A DNA stretch of 64,000 nt. Origin: Mucispirillum schaedleri (GTDB lineage: Bacteria; Chrysiogenota; Deferribacteres; Deferribacterales; Mucispirillaceae). The DNA lies in the NCBI GenBank assembly GCA_949287985.1, contig CASEIN010000043.1:42813-106812 (forward strand), in the 5' to 3' direction. Shown here one piece after another: positions 8,612-18,836 of the stretch (positions are counted from its first letter, which is position 1; the number at the start of each line of letters is the position of its first letter). The notes beneath the pieces were generated by a model. The model was not told the DNA's origin, made no database searches, and saw nothing but the letters and a program-made list of their open reading frames with translations. Position numbers and translations under genes: made by a program.

Positions 8612-10726
8612 TTATCCTATACCAAAATAAGAAGTAGAATCTTTATACATTGAAATAAGCTTTTCTTTTATAATTACATTTTTTTCAAGTATTAAATCCT
8701 CATCTTCTAAAATTATATTTTCAACATCATATTTAACATTTTTAATAATTTTTATATCCTTTATAATATCAGCAAAATATAAATTAGGAACACCAGATTG
8801 TTTCGTTCCAAAAAAATCACCCTGTCCTCTTAATTTTAAATCAGCTTCTGCCAGTTTAAAACCATCTGTATAATCAAGCATAGCTTGAATTCGTTCCTTG
8901 CTGTAACTGCTTATATTATCAGATGTAATTAATAAACAGTATGACTGCAAACTATTTCTACCAACTCTTCCTCGTAACTGGTGCAGCTGTGATAATCCAA
9001 ATCTTTCAGCATTTTCTATTAAAATAACTGTTGCTTCAGGAACATCAACACCTACCTCCACAACAGTTGTAGAAACAAGTATATCCATATTTCCATTTTT
9101 AAAATCATTAAGCAGCTGTCTTTTTTCATCGGCTTTCATTTTACCATGCAATAAACCAACATTTTTATTATGAAAATATTTTTTTACTTCCTCATAACTT
9201 TGAGTAGCAGCTTTTAATTCAAGCTTATCACTTTCATCTATTAAAGGATAAATAAAATAAGCTTTTCTTTTCTGATTTAATTCGTCATTTACTATTTCAT
9301 AAGCTTTATTAATATTTTTTGCTGTATATGCTTTTGTAATACAAGGTATACGCCCAGGTGGAAGTTCATCTATAATACTTACATCTAAATCACCATAAAG
9401 CGTCATAGCTAAAGTTCTTGGAATTGGTGTTGCTGTCATTAAAAGAATATCTGGAGTATACCCTTTATCAATCAAACTTTTTCTTTGATGGACACCAAAT
9501 CTGTGCTGTTCATCAGTTATAATAAGCCCAAGTTTTTGGAATTCTACATTATCTTCTATTAAAGCATGAGTTCCTATAATAATATTTATAAGCCCCGATG
9601 ATAATTTTTCTTTAATAATTTCTTTATTTTTCTTTGTTACAGAACCTGTTAGCAAATCTACATTTATATTTAAATTTTTAAAAAATTTTTCTGCATTTAT
9701 ATAATGCTGCTCTGCTAAAACTTCTGTTGGTGCAATAATTATCACTTGATAACCATTGTGAACTGCAACTGCTGCGGCAATAAATGCGATTATTGTTTTA
9801 CCACTACCTACATCACCCTGCACTAATCTATTCATTTGCTTTTTACTTGCCATATCATTAAATATTTCAATTAATGCTTTTTTTTGGGCAGCAGTTAATT
9901 TAAATGGCATAACTTCATTTATTTCCAACAAATAATCTTTATTTATATTGTATTTGATACCTATACTTTTATTGTAAGTTTTACGGTTTAACTGCATAAC
10001 AAGTTGTAAATAAAAAAGTTCTTCATAAATAAATCTTTCATATGCTGTGTGTGTTCTAGCCATAATACTAGCCACATTTTGTATTGTTTCTGGGTTATGA
10101 AGAGTGTAAACTGCATCTTGAATATTTGGATATTTATATTTATCTAGCAAATATTTAGGGAGTGTTTCTTGAATTTGCTTTAACCCTTTTTCAAGAGCTA
10201 TATTTAATGCTTTTCTATATACAGACATGGAAAGTCCTGCAGGAACTGTATATATTGGTCTTATAGAACCTAAATCATTTTTATTTATTATTTCTGGATG
10301 AAATATGGCCATTACACCATCATACTGAGTTACAGAACCATACATATAATAAGTTGAACCAAGATGTAATACTGATGATGGGTAGCTATTATTATAGTTT
10401 AACCATAGACAAAAAAAGTATCCATTTATTCCCTTAAATACCGCTTTAAAAATGGATTTACCTTTTCTGGTTCTTATAATAGAACTACCCTCATAAGAAC
10501 CAGAAAGTATTTGTTTTTCAGTATCATTACTATCTAGTGAAATAACCTCATACCTGTATGGAAAGGTAAAAATAATATCTTTAACTGTATTTATTTTTAA
10601 TCTTGATAAACCTTCACCCGATTTACTACCAATACCAGCTAGAGCAGTAACAGGTTGTGTGAGAAATGAAACAGCTGTCTGATGGTTTTTTACCACACTA
10701 GACAGCCCTTTATTATTAGTAACCAA
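8612..10726 (-). CDS. recG: ATP-dependent DNA helicase RecG
   Basis: This 704-residue superfamily 2 helicase remodels stalled replication forks and branched DNA. An N-terminal wedge/OB region (about 1-230) leads into Walker A GDVGSGKT, motif II DEQH (TDEQHRFG) and motif III TATPIPRTL. The C-terminal helicase lobe has VVEVGVDVPEATVI and QLRGRVGR, and a RecG-type tail follows. The open frame begins at a TTG (10726) without a clear Shine-Dalgarno. A GTG at 10696 with AAAGGG upstream is at least as likely. The gene follows cheW by 16 bases and precedes pyrK. Confidence 0.97.
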   Translation of the reverse strand: MVTNNKGLSSVVKNHQTAVSFLTQPVTALAGIGSKSGEGLSRLKINTVKDIIFTFPYRYEVISLDSNDTEKQILSGSYEGSSIIRTRKGKSIFKAVFKGINGYFFCLWLNYNNSYPSSVLHLGSTYYMYGSVTQYDGVMAIFHPEIINKNDLGSIRPIYTVPAGLSMSVYRKALNIALEKGLKQIQETLPKYLLDKYKYPNIQDAVYTLHNPETIQNVASIMARTHTAYERFIYEELFYLQLVMQLNRKTYNKSIGIKYNINKDYLLEINEVMPFKLTAAQKKALIEIFNDMASKKQMNRLVQGDVGSGKTIIAFIAAAVAVHNGYQVIIIAPTEVLAEQHYINAEKFFKNLNINVDLLTGSVTKKNKEIIKEKLSSGLINIIIGTHALIEDNVEFQKLGLIITDEQHRFGVHQRKSLIDKGYTPDILLMTATPIPRTLAMTLYGDLDVSIIDELPPGRIPCITKAYTAKNINKAYEIVNDELNQKRKAYFIYPLIDESDKLELKAATQSYEEVKKYFHNKNVGLLHGKMKADEKRQLLNDFKNGNMDILVSTTVVEVGVDVPEATVILIENAERFGLSQLHQLRGRVGRNSLQSYCLLITSDNISSYSKERIQAMLDYTDGFKLAEADLKLRGQGDFFGTKQSGVPNLYFADIIKDIKIIKNVKYDVENIILEDEDLILEKNVIIKEKLISMYKDSTSYFGIG

Positions 10727-10742
10727 TAATTATATCCAATTA

Positions 10743-11195
10743 TTAAGCTAAGCTGTCTAAAGCTAATTGTTCTTGTATTGAGAATACTTTCAGTATGTCT
10801 AAAATAATAACCATACATTTAGAAGTTCTTGCAACACCACCAATATAGTTATCAATTGCAGGTGATGTTCCAGGTGCTTTATCTATTTTATCAACTTCTA
10901 TTCTAATAACTTCTTCTACTTTATCAACAATTAAACCAATTCTTCTATTTTGGATACATACAACAATAATACGCGTAGATTCATTATTTACACTTACTTT
11001 AACATTTAATTTCTTACGTAAATCAACTATTGGAATAACTCTACCACGCATATTAATTATCCCTTCAACAAAAACAGGGGCACGTGGAACAGGTGTAATT
11101 TCCACCATACGAATTATTTCCTCAACAGCCATGATGTCTATACCATAGTGCTCTTGAGCAAGCATAAAACCTACGAACTGCCTTAATTCTGCCAT
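10743..11195 (-). CDS. cheW: Chemotaxis coupling protein CheW
   Basis: This is a single CheW-like domain of 150 residues. Family marks are FMLAQEHYGIDIMAVEEIIR near the start, PVPRAPVFVEGIINMRGRVIPI in the middle (split here as PVPRAPVFVEG and INMRGRVIPI) and VDKVEEVIRI. CheW links receptor signalling domains to the CheA kinase in cytoplasmic arrays. No cheA or cheY is next to it. The only receptor in the window is the MCP at 22944-24578. It is probably cotranscribed with recG by position, which has no obvious functional meaning. Confidence 0.95.
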   Translation of the reverse strand: MAELRQFVGFMLAQEHYGIDIMAVEEIIRMVEITPVPRAPVFVEGIINMRGRVIPIVDLRKKLNVKVSVNNESTRIIVVCIQNRRIGLIVDKVEEVIRIEVDKIDKAPGTSPAIDNYIGGVARTSKCMVIILDILKVFSIQEQLALDSLA

Positions 11196-11261
11196 ATTAT
11201 CCTCATTCTTTTCAATATTTGTATTTTAGTTTATAATATATTTTTAAATATTTCAACAAAT

Positions 11262-12113
11262 TTATGAGTTTGGTGATAAAAAATTAATAGCCTCTTTTTT
11301 TAGTATTATATAATTTGATTCCTTTTCTAAATCAACATATTCACCATCTAGTTGACAAAAATTAACACCATCAATTTTTAAATAATCAGACGACAGGTGT
11401 GTTCCATTAAAGCCAAAACGAAAAAATAAAGGTGCAAATGCCCTAAATAAGGCTAACCTGCCCTTTGGTTGAACTAAAAATGCATTTATTAAATTTTTAT
11501 CAATTACACCTAATTTATATGTTCCAGCGTAAGATGCAGCAACAGCAAAGACACCATGATAAAAAATATATCTTTTACCTTGTTTATACATACTAATTTT
11601 ATTATATTTATCCGAAAAAAAAGCAGGAAATCCATACATAAAATGCATTGCTGTTTTTAAAATTCTGTATTTTACACCTTTATTTTCAACTTTTTTCACA
11701 ACATGAGCATCAAAACCAAAACCAGCCATTAGTAAAAATAATTTATCACCCACATAGCCAACAGGTATTTTTTTTACATTAGAAAAATTTAATTTTTCAA
11801 CAGCTTTATATGGATTTCTTCCAATACCATATTCTTTACAAAAGACATTTATTGTCCCAAGTGGTAATGCGTAAAAAAACTTTTCTGTTCCAACAACACC
11901 GCGTGCTGTTTCATTTATTATTCCATCTCCACCTGCTGCAATTATTAAATCTGCCTTTGATTCCCTTGCTAAAATTTCTGCATGCCCCCTGTATTCTGTT
12001 AAGGCAAGCTCCACTTTATCAGCTTTTTTTTGTAATAATAATAAAATTTTATCTATCTTATACTTTTTATATTTTCCACTAGCAGGATTAGCTATTAACA
12101 AAATAGAAAACAT
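11262..12113 (-). CDS. Diacylglycerol/sphingosine kinase-like lipid kinase
   Basis: This member of the YegS/BmrU/DgkB family starts with ILLIANPASGK. It carries the nucleotide-binding AAGGDGIINE motif and the following ALPLGTINVFCKE segment. Relatives phosphorylate diacylglycerol or similar lipids. The frame is open from an ATG at 12128 that abuts the mqnD stop. GAGG stands four bases before an internal ATG at 12113, so I take that start (283 residues). The true lipid substrate is unknown. It is tightly linked behind mqnD. Confidence 0.88.
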   Translation of the reverse strand: MFSILLIANPASGKYKKYKIDKILLLLQKKADKVELALTEYRGHAEILARESKADLIIAAGGDGIINETARGVVGTEKFFYALPLGTINVFCKEYGIGRNPYKAVEKLNFSNVKKIPVGYVGDKLFLLMAGFGFDAHVVKKVENKGVKYRILKTAMHFMYGFPAFFSDKYNKISMYKQGKRYIFYHGVFAVAASYAGTYKLGVIDKNLINAFLVQPKGRLALFRAFAPLFFRFGFNGTHLSSDYLKIDGVNFCQLDGEYVDLEKESNYIILKKEAINFLSPNS

Positions 12114-12128
12114 AATACCTCGCATCAT

Positions 12129-12923
12129 TTATACGAAAACACTTGAATCTACACCTAATAAAGTAGATATTGCATCTACTGCTGGTGTTAAATCCAAAGA
12201 ATACTTATTTACATATAAAGCAATATGAGAACTCATTACAGTATTATCCATATCTTGTGCATATTTTTTACAATATTGCAATGCTTTATCTTTATTTGTA
12301 TAGGCAAAATTTATGCTGTTTCTTATTGCTTCATTAATCACATCTGTCATATGTATATATTTTTTATGTAATGCTATAAACCCTAAAGGAATAGGTAAAT
12401 TATATTTATTTTCCCATTCAACTCCTAAATCTGTTATTTTTGTAAGCCCATAATTTTCATATGTAAATCTGCCTTCATGTATAACAAGACCTGCAACAAC
12501 CTTTCCTTCTTTAATTGCAGGCATAATTTTATCAAATCTCATTATTTCAATATTTTCAGCACATTCAGGGTAGAACTTTTTAAAAACAGCATAAGCTGTT
12601 GTATTTTCACCTGGAATTGCAACCTTTTTACCTTTTATATCTTCAATATTATTGTAATTTTTTGATAATATTAGTGGTCCACAGCCAAAGCCTAATGCTC
12701 CACCACATTTTAATATTTTATAGTTATATTTTATCAATGGAAATACCCCAAAAGAAACTTTTACAACATCTTGTTCTTCTGAAAGCGCCATATTGTTACA
12801 TAATTGAATATCTTCCATTACAACATCAAACTCAAATGGAACATTAATATCTTTTCTTATTAAAGCACCAAATATAAATGTATCATTAGGACAAGGTGAA
12901 ATTGCTAATTTTATTCTTTCCAT
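12129..12923 (-). CDS. mqnD: 1,4-dihydroxy-6-naphthoate synthase (futalosine pathway)
   Basis: This 264-residue protein of the MqnA/MqnD solute-binding-like fold opens with LAISPCPNDTFIFGAL, the usual MqnD start. It continues with DVVKVSFGVFPLI and GGALGFGCGPLI. MqnD converts cyclic dehypoxanthine futalosine to 1,4-dihydroxy-6-naphthoate, a late step of the alternative menaquinone pathway. That implies menaquinone-based anaerobic respiration. MqnA is the nearest alternative, but the CPNDTF motif favours MqnD. No other mqn genes are next to it; the MtaD-type deaminase at 2141 could be the aminofutalosine deaminase. Confidence 0.92.
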   Translation of the reverse strand: MERIKLAISPCPNDTFIFGALIRKDINVPFEFDVVMEDIQLCNNMALSEEQDVVKVSFGVFPLIKYNYKILKCGGALGFGCGPLILSKNYNNIEDIKGKKVAIPGENTTAYAVFKKFYPECAENIEIMRFDKIMPAIKEGKVVAGLVIHEGRFTYENYGLTKITDLGVEWENKYNLPIPLGFIALHKKYIHMTDVINEAIRNSINFAYTNKDKALQYCKKYAQDMDNTVMSSHIALYVNKYSLDLTPAVDAISTLLGVDSSVFV

Positions 12924-12933
12924 AATATACCTT

Positions 12934-14613
12934 TTAATAAACTAAACTGTCATAAAAATCTTTATTTTTCTTTTCTTCTTTCTTTTGTTCTATAGGTTTG
13001 TTTTTCGTATTAGTATCTGTGTTTTTACTATTATCTATTTGATTATTATTTTGTTTCATACTTTCTTCATTAGAATTTTTATTTTCTTCATATTCTTTAT
13101 ATACACTTTCTTCTTTAACTGCTTTTTGTTCTGTTCTGTTTGCAACTTTACCCAGTTCTGATGGTTTAAATCTGATTCCAGCACCAACCATATACATTCT
13201 ATTAATATTACCTATTATATCTTCTACACCAGCCTGCACAAACATTCCTTTATAAAAATGCCATCTTATATATGCTTTTGTGTATACATCTAAGCTGTTG
13301 CGATAAGTATTAAAATCATAAGCCTCTAAAGATATGGCTAAATTATTATTTTTTAGTGGATAAACATCTGCTGCAAGACCTAAAGTGTTATCAAAAACAC
13401 CAAATCTTAAGCCAAAAACATTATAAAAAATATGGCTGTATTGCAGGGAAATTGCAAGGTCAGAATATTTTATTTTATTTCCATACATATCATATTCTGG
13501 GCTGTTTGGTGCAATTACAGGCACATTTGATAAACCTATCATATAGAAATTTTTAGGATCAGTATAAAAATGTGCTTGAACATAACCCCTGCCAGTATTA
13601 ACAGATTTAGCATCAAATAAATAGTCTGCACCTATTGTTGCATAAAGTGTCATTCTATCTTCATTATCAGGATTACTGTCATCACCTAAAAATGATGATA
13701 CTTTTTTCACTACATTTTTTACATCATTTTTTGTTTCTTCATCATTAATTAAAAGTCCTAAAGTTCCTTTTCCTTCATTAATATCTTTTGCAATATTTTC
13801 TATATCGTCCATAGCAGAGTTTACTTTTGTAGTGATATCTTTAAGATTTTGAAGGCTTTCATCAATATTACCTTGATTATTAGCGATAAGTTTATCAACT
13901 GAAGCAGTAAATGCTTTTAATGTTTGACTTATTTCTGCAATATTATTTATGGAAGTATTTATTTTCTTTTCATTTTGCGTTATAACTCGTTCAAGCATAT
14001 CAGTCATATTTTTTGCATTATCAATAACTTCTTGAATATTCTTATCATTTGTAACCACTATTTTTTTCACGCTGTCTGTAATATCTTTAAGATTTGCAAT
14101 ACTATCCTGTAATGCATTTTTAGACTTATCAGTAGTAATTACATCATTAAAGGATTTTAATAATATAGTCATTTCTGCAGCAACATCATTTAGTTTTGCC
14201 ATTACTGCGTCCATGTTTGCAGCATTTTGCCTGCCATCATACTCATAATTATTCTGTAGTGTTGATTTTGGTTGAACTGTTGGGTCAACATCGAATTCAA
14301 CATATCTCTGACCAACAAAACCTGACTGTTTTACATTAAACCTTACATTATCAGGAATTTCAAATTCATGATATACAACAACTCGTGTTACTATTTCATT
14401 ATTTTTCATTGTAACATCTTGGACTTCACCTACTTTTATACCTTTATACATTATAGGTGTTCCAGCTCTAATACCTGTTGCATCATTAAGACGGAAATAA
14501 ACTGTTTTACCTTCTTTTTTATTAAAATCTAAATTACCAAAAACAGTGGTGGTTAATGCAACCATAAAAAAACCTAAAATAACAAAAATACCAACTTTAG
14601 TCTCTACATTCAT
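12934..14613 (-). CDS. mlaD: Long MlaD-family MCE protein with helical stalk and C-terminal barrel-like domain
   Basis: This 559-residue protein is three times the length of E. coli MlaD. An N-terminal transmembrane anchor (about 8-25) leads into one MCE domain (about 34-112, with TGIRAGTPIMYKGIKVG and GQRYVEF). A long heptad-rich helical stretch follows (about 133-309). Residues 320-483 alternate in the manner of an outer-membrane beta-barrel, with many aromatic-ended strands. The last 75 residues are a polar, low-complexity Lys/Asn/Glu tail. This layout matches the long MlaD of diderm Firmicutes such as Veillonella, which bridges both membranes for lipid transport. The ATPase and permease genes are directly upstream; mlaA, mlaB and mlaC are absent, as expected for a bridge type. 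Confidence 0.88.
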   Translation of the reverse strand: MNVETKVGIFVILGFFMVALTTTVFGNLDFNKKEGKTVYFRLNDATGIRAGTPIMYKGIKVGEVQDVTMKNNEIVTRVVVYHEFEIPDNVRFNVKQSGFVGQRYVEFDVDPTVQPKSTLQNNYEYDGRQNAANMDAVMAKLNDVAAEMTILLKSFNDVITTDKSKNALQDSIANLKDITDSVKKIVVTNDKNIQEVIDNAKNMTDMLERVITQNEKKINTSINNIAEISQTLKAFTASVDKLIANNQGNIDESLQNLKDITTKVNSAMDDIENIAKDINEGKGTLGLLINDEETKNDVKNVVKKVSSFLGDDSNPDNEDRMTLYATIGADYLFDAKSVNTGRGYVQAHFYTDPKNFYMIGLSNVPVIAPNSPEYDMYGNKIKYSDLAISLQYSHIFYNVFGLRFGVFDNTLGLAADVYPLKNNNLAISLEAYDFNTYRNSLDVYTKAYIRWHFYKGMFVQAGVEDIIGNINRMYMVGAGIRFKPSELGKVANRTEQKAVKEESVYKEYEENKNSNEESMKQNNNQIDNSKNTDTNTKNKPIEQKKEEKKNKDFYDSLVY

Positions 14614-14635
14614 AGAATCTTCCTATATAAAAAAA

Positions 14636-15382
14636 TTAAAAAACCTTTATTGGCCCATCTTTTGAGCCGGAAAAAAACTGTCTAACATATGGATTATCTG
14701 TTTCTTTAAAATAATCAGGTGTGCCATATTGTATAATGCGTCCATTATAAAGCATACCAATATAATCTGCATTTTTTAAAACACTTGGTATATCATGCGA
14801 TATAACAACTGATGTAATATTTAACTCCTTTTGTGTAGTATATATTAAATCATCAACTACATCAGTCATAATTGGGTCTAAACCTGTAGTAGGTTCATCA
14901 TACATCATAATATCTGGTGATAGTGCTATTGCTCTTGCAAGCCCTACTCTTTTACGCATTCCACCAGATAATTCAGATGGATATCTGTCATTAACTCCTG
15001 ATAAACCAACTAATTTTAATTTTTCAATAACAATTTCCATTGTTTCTTCTTCACTTAGTTTTCTATGCTCTCTAAGTGGAAAAGCAACATTTTCATAAAC
15101 TGTTAAAGAATCAAATAAAGCAGCATTTTGAAAAAGCATACCAAACTTATATCTAATTTTTAACATTTGCTTTTTATTAGCTTTTGTAATATCTGCCCCA
15201 TCAATATAGATATGGCCTTTATCTGGCTTAATTAATCCCATAAGCTGTTTAAGTAATACACTTTTACCAGTTCCAGAAGGACCAATAATATATGTAATGG
15301 CACCTTTTTTTATTTCCAAATTTATACCATTATGAACGTAATGACTGCCAAATTTTTTGTATAAATTTTCAACTTTAATCAT
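14636..15382 (-). CDS. mlaF: Mla-type lipid transport ABC ATPase
   Basis: This 248-residue ABC ATPase has Walker A GPSGTGKS, the Q-loop in FGMLFQNAALFDSLT, signature LSGGMRKRVGLARA and Walker B IMMYDEPTTGLDP, plus the switch His in VISHD. The GGMRKR form and the FQNAALFDSL loop are typical of MlaF/Ttg2A. It powers lipid movement with the MlaE permease. Its start overlaps the end of mlaE by four bases, and the mlaD gene follows 22 bases downstream. Confidence 0.96.
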   Translation of the reverse strand: MIKVENLYKKFGSHYVHNGINLEIKKGAITYIIGPSGTGKSVLLKQLMGLIKPDKGHIYIDGADITKANKKQMLKIRYKFGMLFQNAALFDSLTVYENVAFPLREHRKLSEEETMEIVIEKLKLVGLSGVNDRYPSELSGGMRKRVGLARAIALSPDIMMYDEPTTGLDPIMTDVVDDLIYTTQKELNITSVVISHDIPSVLKNADYIGMLYNGRIIQYGTPDYFKETDNPYVRQFFSGSKDGPIKVF

Positions 15383-16149
15383 AATATTAATACCGAAGTT
15401 AAAATATAATCAAACATACATACAAGCACTGCAGATTCCACAACAGATACATTAGTTGCTTTTCCCACACCTTCAGCACCATTTGATGTATTAAAACCAT
15501 TATAACAGCTAACAATTACAACTATAATACCAAAAACAAATGATTTAATTAAACTATCAACTATATCGTCAAAATTTGTATACAATACCATATTTTCAAA
15601 ATAAATGCTACTACTAACTCCCATCATTGTAACAACGACAACATAACCACCTATTATACCAAATATAATACATATAGCATTTAATAAAGGCATAGAAAAC
15701 ATTCCTGCAAGCATTCTTGGAACAGCTAAATAATGAACAGGATCTACTGCCATAGCATCAAGAGCATCTATTTGCTCTGTTACTTTCATAGTTCCAAGTT
15801 CTGCAGTCATGGCAGAACCTGCACGAGCAGCCACCATAATACCAGTAAGAACTGGACCAAGCTCTAGTATCATAGCCATAGCTATAAGACCACTTGTCAT
15901 TTCACCTGAGCCAAAATTATTAAGACCTTTATATGACTGCAGGCTAAAAACCATTCCTGTAAAAATACCTGTTAAAATAATAATAGGTATAGATTTATAG
16001 CCAATAAATTCTATTTGTTTTACAAAAAGTTTAAACCTAAAAGGTGGTTTGAAAATACCCTTTGTAGTTTCATAGAATAAAATAGACATTCTACCAGCCA
16101 TATGAACTATTTCTAATACTATTTTTCCAACAAACTCAAAAAATTTCAA
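15379..16149 (-). CDS. mlaE: Mla-type lipid ABC permease
   Basis: This MlaE/YrbE permease has about five or six membrane segments. Hallmarks are the ELGPVLTGIMVAARAGSAMT loop, AELGTMKVTEQIDAL and the DPVHYLAVPRMLA segment. The frame stays open to an ATG at 16218, but that start would overlap alr by 83 bases and add residues that do not look like the family. A TTG at 16149 with AAGAAGG five bases upstream gives 256 residues, close to the family size, and overlaps alr by only 14. I take that start. It is translationally linked to mlaF. Confidence 0.95.
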   Translation of the reverse strand: MKFFEFVGKIVLEIVHMAGRMSILFYETTKGIFKPPFRFKLFVKQIEFIGYKSIPIIILTGIFTGMVFSLQSYKGLNNFGSGEMTSGLIAMAMILELGPVLTGIMVAARAGSAMTAELGTMKVTEQIDALDAMAVDPVHYLAVPRMLAGMFSMPLLNAICIIFGIIGGYVVVVTMMGVSSSIYFENMVLYTNFDDIVDSLIKSFVFGIIVVIVSCYNGFNTSNGAEGVGKATNVSVVESAVLVCMFDYILTSVLIL

Positions 16150-17269
16150 AATAACCTTCTTTATGTTTATATAGTCGTGGCACTCTATCAGATATACCAC
16201 ATAAAATTTCATAATCAATTGTTCCTGCTAAAATACCTAAAACATTGGCAGGTATATTATCACCCATTATTTCAACTTTTTTACCAATGCAGTTTTCACC
16301 AAGCAATGTTATATCAATCATTGTCATATCCATACAGATATTACCAACAACATTACATCTAACACCATCAATGAATACATAACCCTTATTAGATAAAGAG
16401 CGAACATATCCATCAGCATATCCTATTGGTATAACACCAATTATCATATCCTTTGGTGCAATAAATGTCCTACCGTACCCAACAGACTGCCCTTTTCTTA
16501 AAAATTTTACATGGGCTATTTCACTCCATATGCTCATTACTGGCTTTAAATCTTTTAACACATTTGTAGATTCATATCCATATAAAAATAAACCAGGCCT
16601 TGTATATGTCCATCTATTTTCAAAATTTGCTATCCCTGATGAATTTAAAAAACTTGTAGCAAACATATATTTATTATTTATTTCCAAAAACTCATCAAAA
16701 CGTTCTGTCTGTATATGAGCATAGCTGTTATCACTATCTGATGTAGCAAGGTGACTAATGGCATAATCCATATGTAAATTACTATATTTATTCAACAGGG
16801 TTGACAATTCAAATTCATGAGAAAAACCTAATCTACTCATTCCTGTATCTACTTCACAAGCAACATGAGCAATTATACCTAACTCTTTGGCAATATAAGA
16901 GATAACTCCAGCATACCTTTCATCAAATACTGGTAATGTTAAAGATGCTTCTAAAGCTTCCTTTACAAAAGAATCACTAACATAACCTAATACAATAATT
17001 TTAACATTAGTATCTGGCAGAGTTTTTCTTAATTCAATACCTTCAATCATAGTAGCAACAGCAAAATGTGTAACATTAAGTTCATTATAGGCATATTGAG
17101 CTAAAATTTTTGCACCATGACCATAAGCATCTGCTTTTACTACTGCAATAATATCAGATTTAGAAAGATTTCTTGCTAGTTCGATATTTGATAAAAAACG
17201 CTCTAAATCAATAACAGCATAAGTTGGTCGTGGAATAACATTCATACTATCTAAACTATTTATTCTCAT
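16136..17269 (-). CDS. alr: Alanine racemase
   Basis: This 377-residue PLP enzyme makes D-alanine for peptidoglycan. The PLP lysine is K45 in [12 protein letters not shown]. The C-terminal beta domain carries [10 protein letters not shown] and [10 protein letters not shown], where the catalytic Tyr/Met region lies. The start overlaps prfB by 14 bases, and the end overlaps the preferred mlaE start. A second ATG at codon 9 is possible, just before the conserved PTYAVIDL segment. Confidence 0.96.
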   Translation of the reverse strand: MRINSLDSMNVIPRPTYAVIDLERFLSNIELARNLSKSDIIAVVKADAYGHGAKILAQYAYNELNVTHFAVATMIEGIELRKTLPDTNVKIIVLGYVSDSFVKEALEASLTLPVFDERYAGVISYIAKELGIIAHVACEVDTGMSRLGFSHEFELSTLLNKYSNLHMDYAISHLATSDSDNSYAHIQTERFDEFLEINNKYMFATSFLNSSGIANFENRWTYTRPGLFLYGYESTNVLKDLKPVMSIWSEIAHVKFLRKGQSVGYGRTFIAPKDMIIGVIPIGYADGYVRSLSNKGYVFIDGVRCNVVGNICMDMTMIDITLLGENCIGKKVEIMGDNIPANVLGILAGTIDYEILCGISDRVPRLYKHKEGYFEIF

Positions 17270-18368
17270 TTTCTATACCTGCAGCAAAAAGTAAATAATG
17301 GCGAATGAAAGCATTTAAATCCCCGTCCATAACAGCATCTACATTGCCTGTTTCATATCTGGTTCTTAAATCTTTTACCATTTTATAAGGGTGCATAACA
17401 TAAGAACGTATTTGGTTACCCCACCCTATATCTGTTTTACTGTCTTCCATTTTTTCTTTTGCTTCATTACGTTTATTCATTTCATATTCATAAAGTTTTG
17501 ATTTTAAAATCTTCATTGCAGAAGCTTTATTTTTATGCTGACTTCTTTCGCTTTGGCAAGCTACCACAATTCCTGATGGAATATGTGTTATCCTAACAGC
17601 CGAATCTGTAGTATTTATATGCTGCCCACCAGCACCACCTGCCCTGTATGTATCTATTCTTAAATCAGCTTCATTTATTTCTATTTCAAAATCATCATCT
17701 ATTTCAGGTAATACAAAGACAGAAGCAAAAGATGTATGCCTTCTATTTTGAGAATCAAAAGGCGATATTCTTACTAACCTGTGAATTCCACTTTCACTTT
17801 TTAAATATCCAAATCCATACTCACCTATTATATTAAAAGTAATAGATTTAATACCTGCTTCATCACCGTCTAACTGGTCTAATATTTCTAATTTAAAATT
17901 ATTTTTTTCTGCCCACCTGTTATACATTCTATAAAGCATAGATGCCCAGTCATCAGCTTCTGTGCCACCTGCTCCTGAATGTATTGTTACTATTGCATTA
18001 TTAAAATCATGCTGGTCATTTAAAATTAATTTTAATTCAAATTCTGCTACTTTACTACTTAAAGTTTTACATGTATCAATAATATCCTGCTCTACAGAAG
18101 TTTCCCCTTCCTTATAAAGTTCATTTAAAACATGGATATCTTCCTGTATTTGCAGTAATTCTCTATAAGAATCTAAAAACTTTTTTATAGAAGACTGTTC
18201 TTTTAAAAGGTGTCTAGACTCTTTTTTTGACCAAAAATCTTTATCATTTATAGACTGCTGTTCAATACTGTCTATCTTTTTTTGTAATATATCTTCCTTT
18301 ACTGCAGGAATAAAACTTGTAATTTTTTTATTTAATTCATCTATTTCTTGAAGTATTTCTTCTAACAT
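17256..18368 (-). CDS. prfB: Peptide chain release factor 2, unshifted
   Basis: This 370-residue class I release factor has the stop-codon-reading SPF motif ([15 protein letters not shown]) that defines RF2 (UGA/UAA). The peptidyl-hydrolysing GGQ is in [17 protein letters not shown]. Many bacteria make RF2 by a programmed +1 frameshift at an early in-frame UGA. Here the N-terminal helix runs into the body from a single ATG in one frame, so that autoregulation is absent. It is the first gene in a tight set with alr and the Mla genes. Confidence 0.97.
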   Translation of the reverse strand: MLEEILQEIDELNKKITSFIPAVKEDILQKKIDSIEQQSINDKDFWSKKESRHLLKEQSSIKKFLDSYRELLQIQEDIHVLNELYKEGETSVEQDIIDTCKTLSSKVAEFELKLILNDQHDFNNAIVTIHSGAGGTEADDWASMLYRMYNRWAEKNNFKLEILDQLDGDEAGIKSITFNIIGEYGFGYLKSESGIHRLVRISPFDSQNRRHTSFASVFVLPEIDDDFEIEINEADLRIDTYRAGGAGGQHINTTDSAVRITHIPSGIVVACQSERSQHKNKASAMKILKSKLYEYEMNKRNEAKEKMEDSKTDIGWGNQIRSYVMHPYKMVKDLRTRYETGNVDAVMDGDLNAFIRHYLLFAAGIENENK

Positions 18369-18386
18369 ATTATCCTTTCTATATTT

Positions 18387-18836
18387 TTATATATTTATTA
18401 TAACAGCAGTTTCATCACAGTCTGGATATTTTGGGCATTTTAAACAGTCTGTCCATATTTTTTTTGGAAGACTGTCTATTTCTGTTTTAATAAAACCACA
18501 GCTTTCAAAAAAATCCTGCCTGTATGTAAGAGCAAATATTTTAGTAAAACCTAGTTCTTTTGCCCATTTAAGACTATAAGTAACTAAAGAATAACCTATT
18601 TTTTGCCTTTTATATTCTTCTACAACAGCAAGTGAACGGATTTCAGCTGTATCACTCCATGTTGGATGTAGTGCACACACACCTTTAATTATTCCATCTT
18701 CTTCAAATAGTATAAATTCAAATATTTTCTCATATATATCATTTAAACTAACTTGAAGCATCTCACCATTTTTTGCATACTTATTAACAATTTGCTGTAT
18801 TGTAGAAGCATCATATATTTTCGCATGTCTTATCAT
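18387..18836 (-). CDS. GNAT acetyltransferase, short ArgA-like
   Basis: This 149-residue GNAT protein has an acetyl-CoA loop of the form EEYKRQKIGYSLV and a RSLAVV strand just before it. The C-terminal end, LPKKIWTDCLKCPKYPDCDE, is the typical ending of short-form N-acetylglutamate synthases that start arginine synthesis. The four cysteines in that tail may bind metal. The start overlaps the end of the lipoprotein gene upstream by four bases. A generic GNAT function cannot be excluded, and no arg genes are nearby. Confidence 0.8.
   Translation of the reverse strand: MIRHAKIYDASTIQQIVNKYAKNGEMLQVSLNDIYEKIFEFILFEEDGIIKGVCALHPTWSDTAEIRSLAVVEEYKRQKIGYSLVTYSLKWAKELGFTKIFALTYRQDFFESCGFIKTEIDSLPKKIWTDCLKCPKYPDCDETAVIINI

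Noticed and set aside
16150..16218. Longer MlaE start at ATG 16218
   Set aside because: It would overlap alr by 83 bases; TTG at 16149 with AAGAAGG upstream fits the family length.
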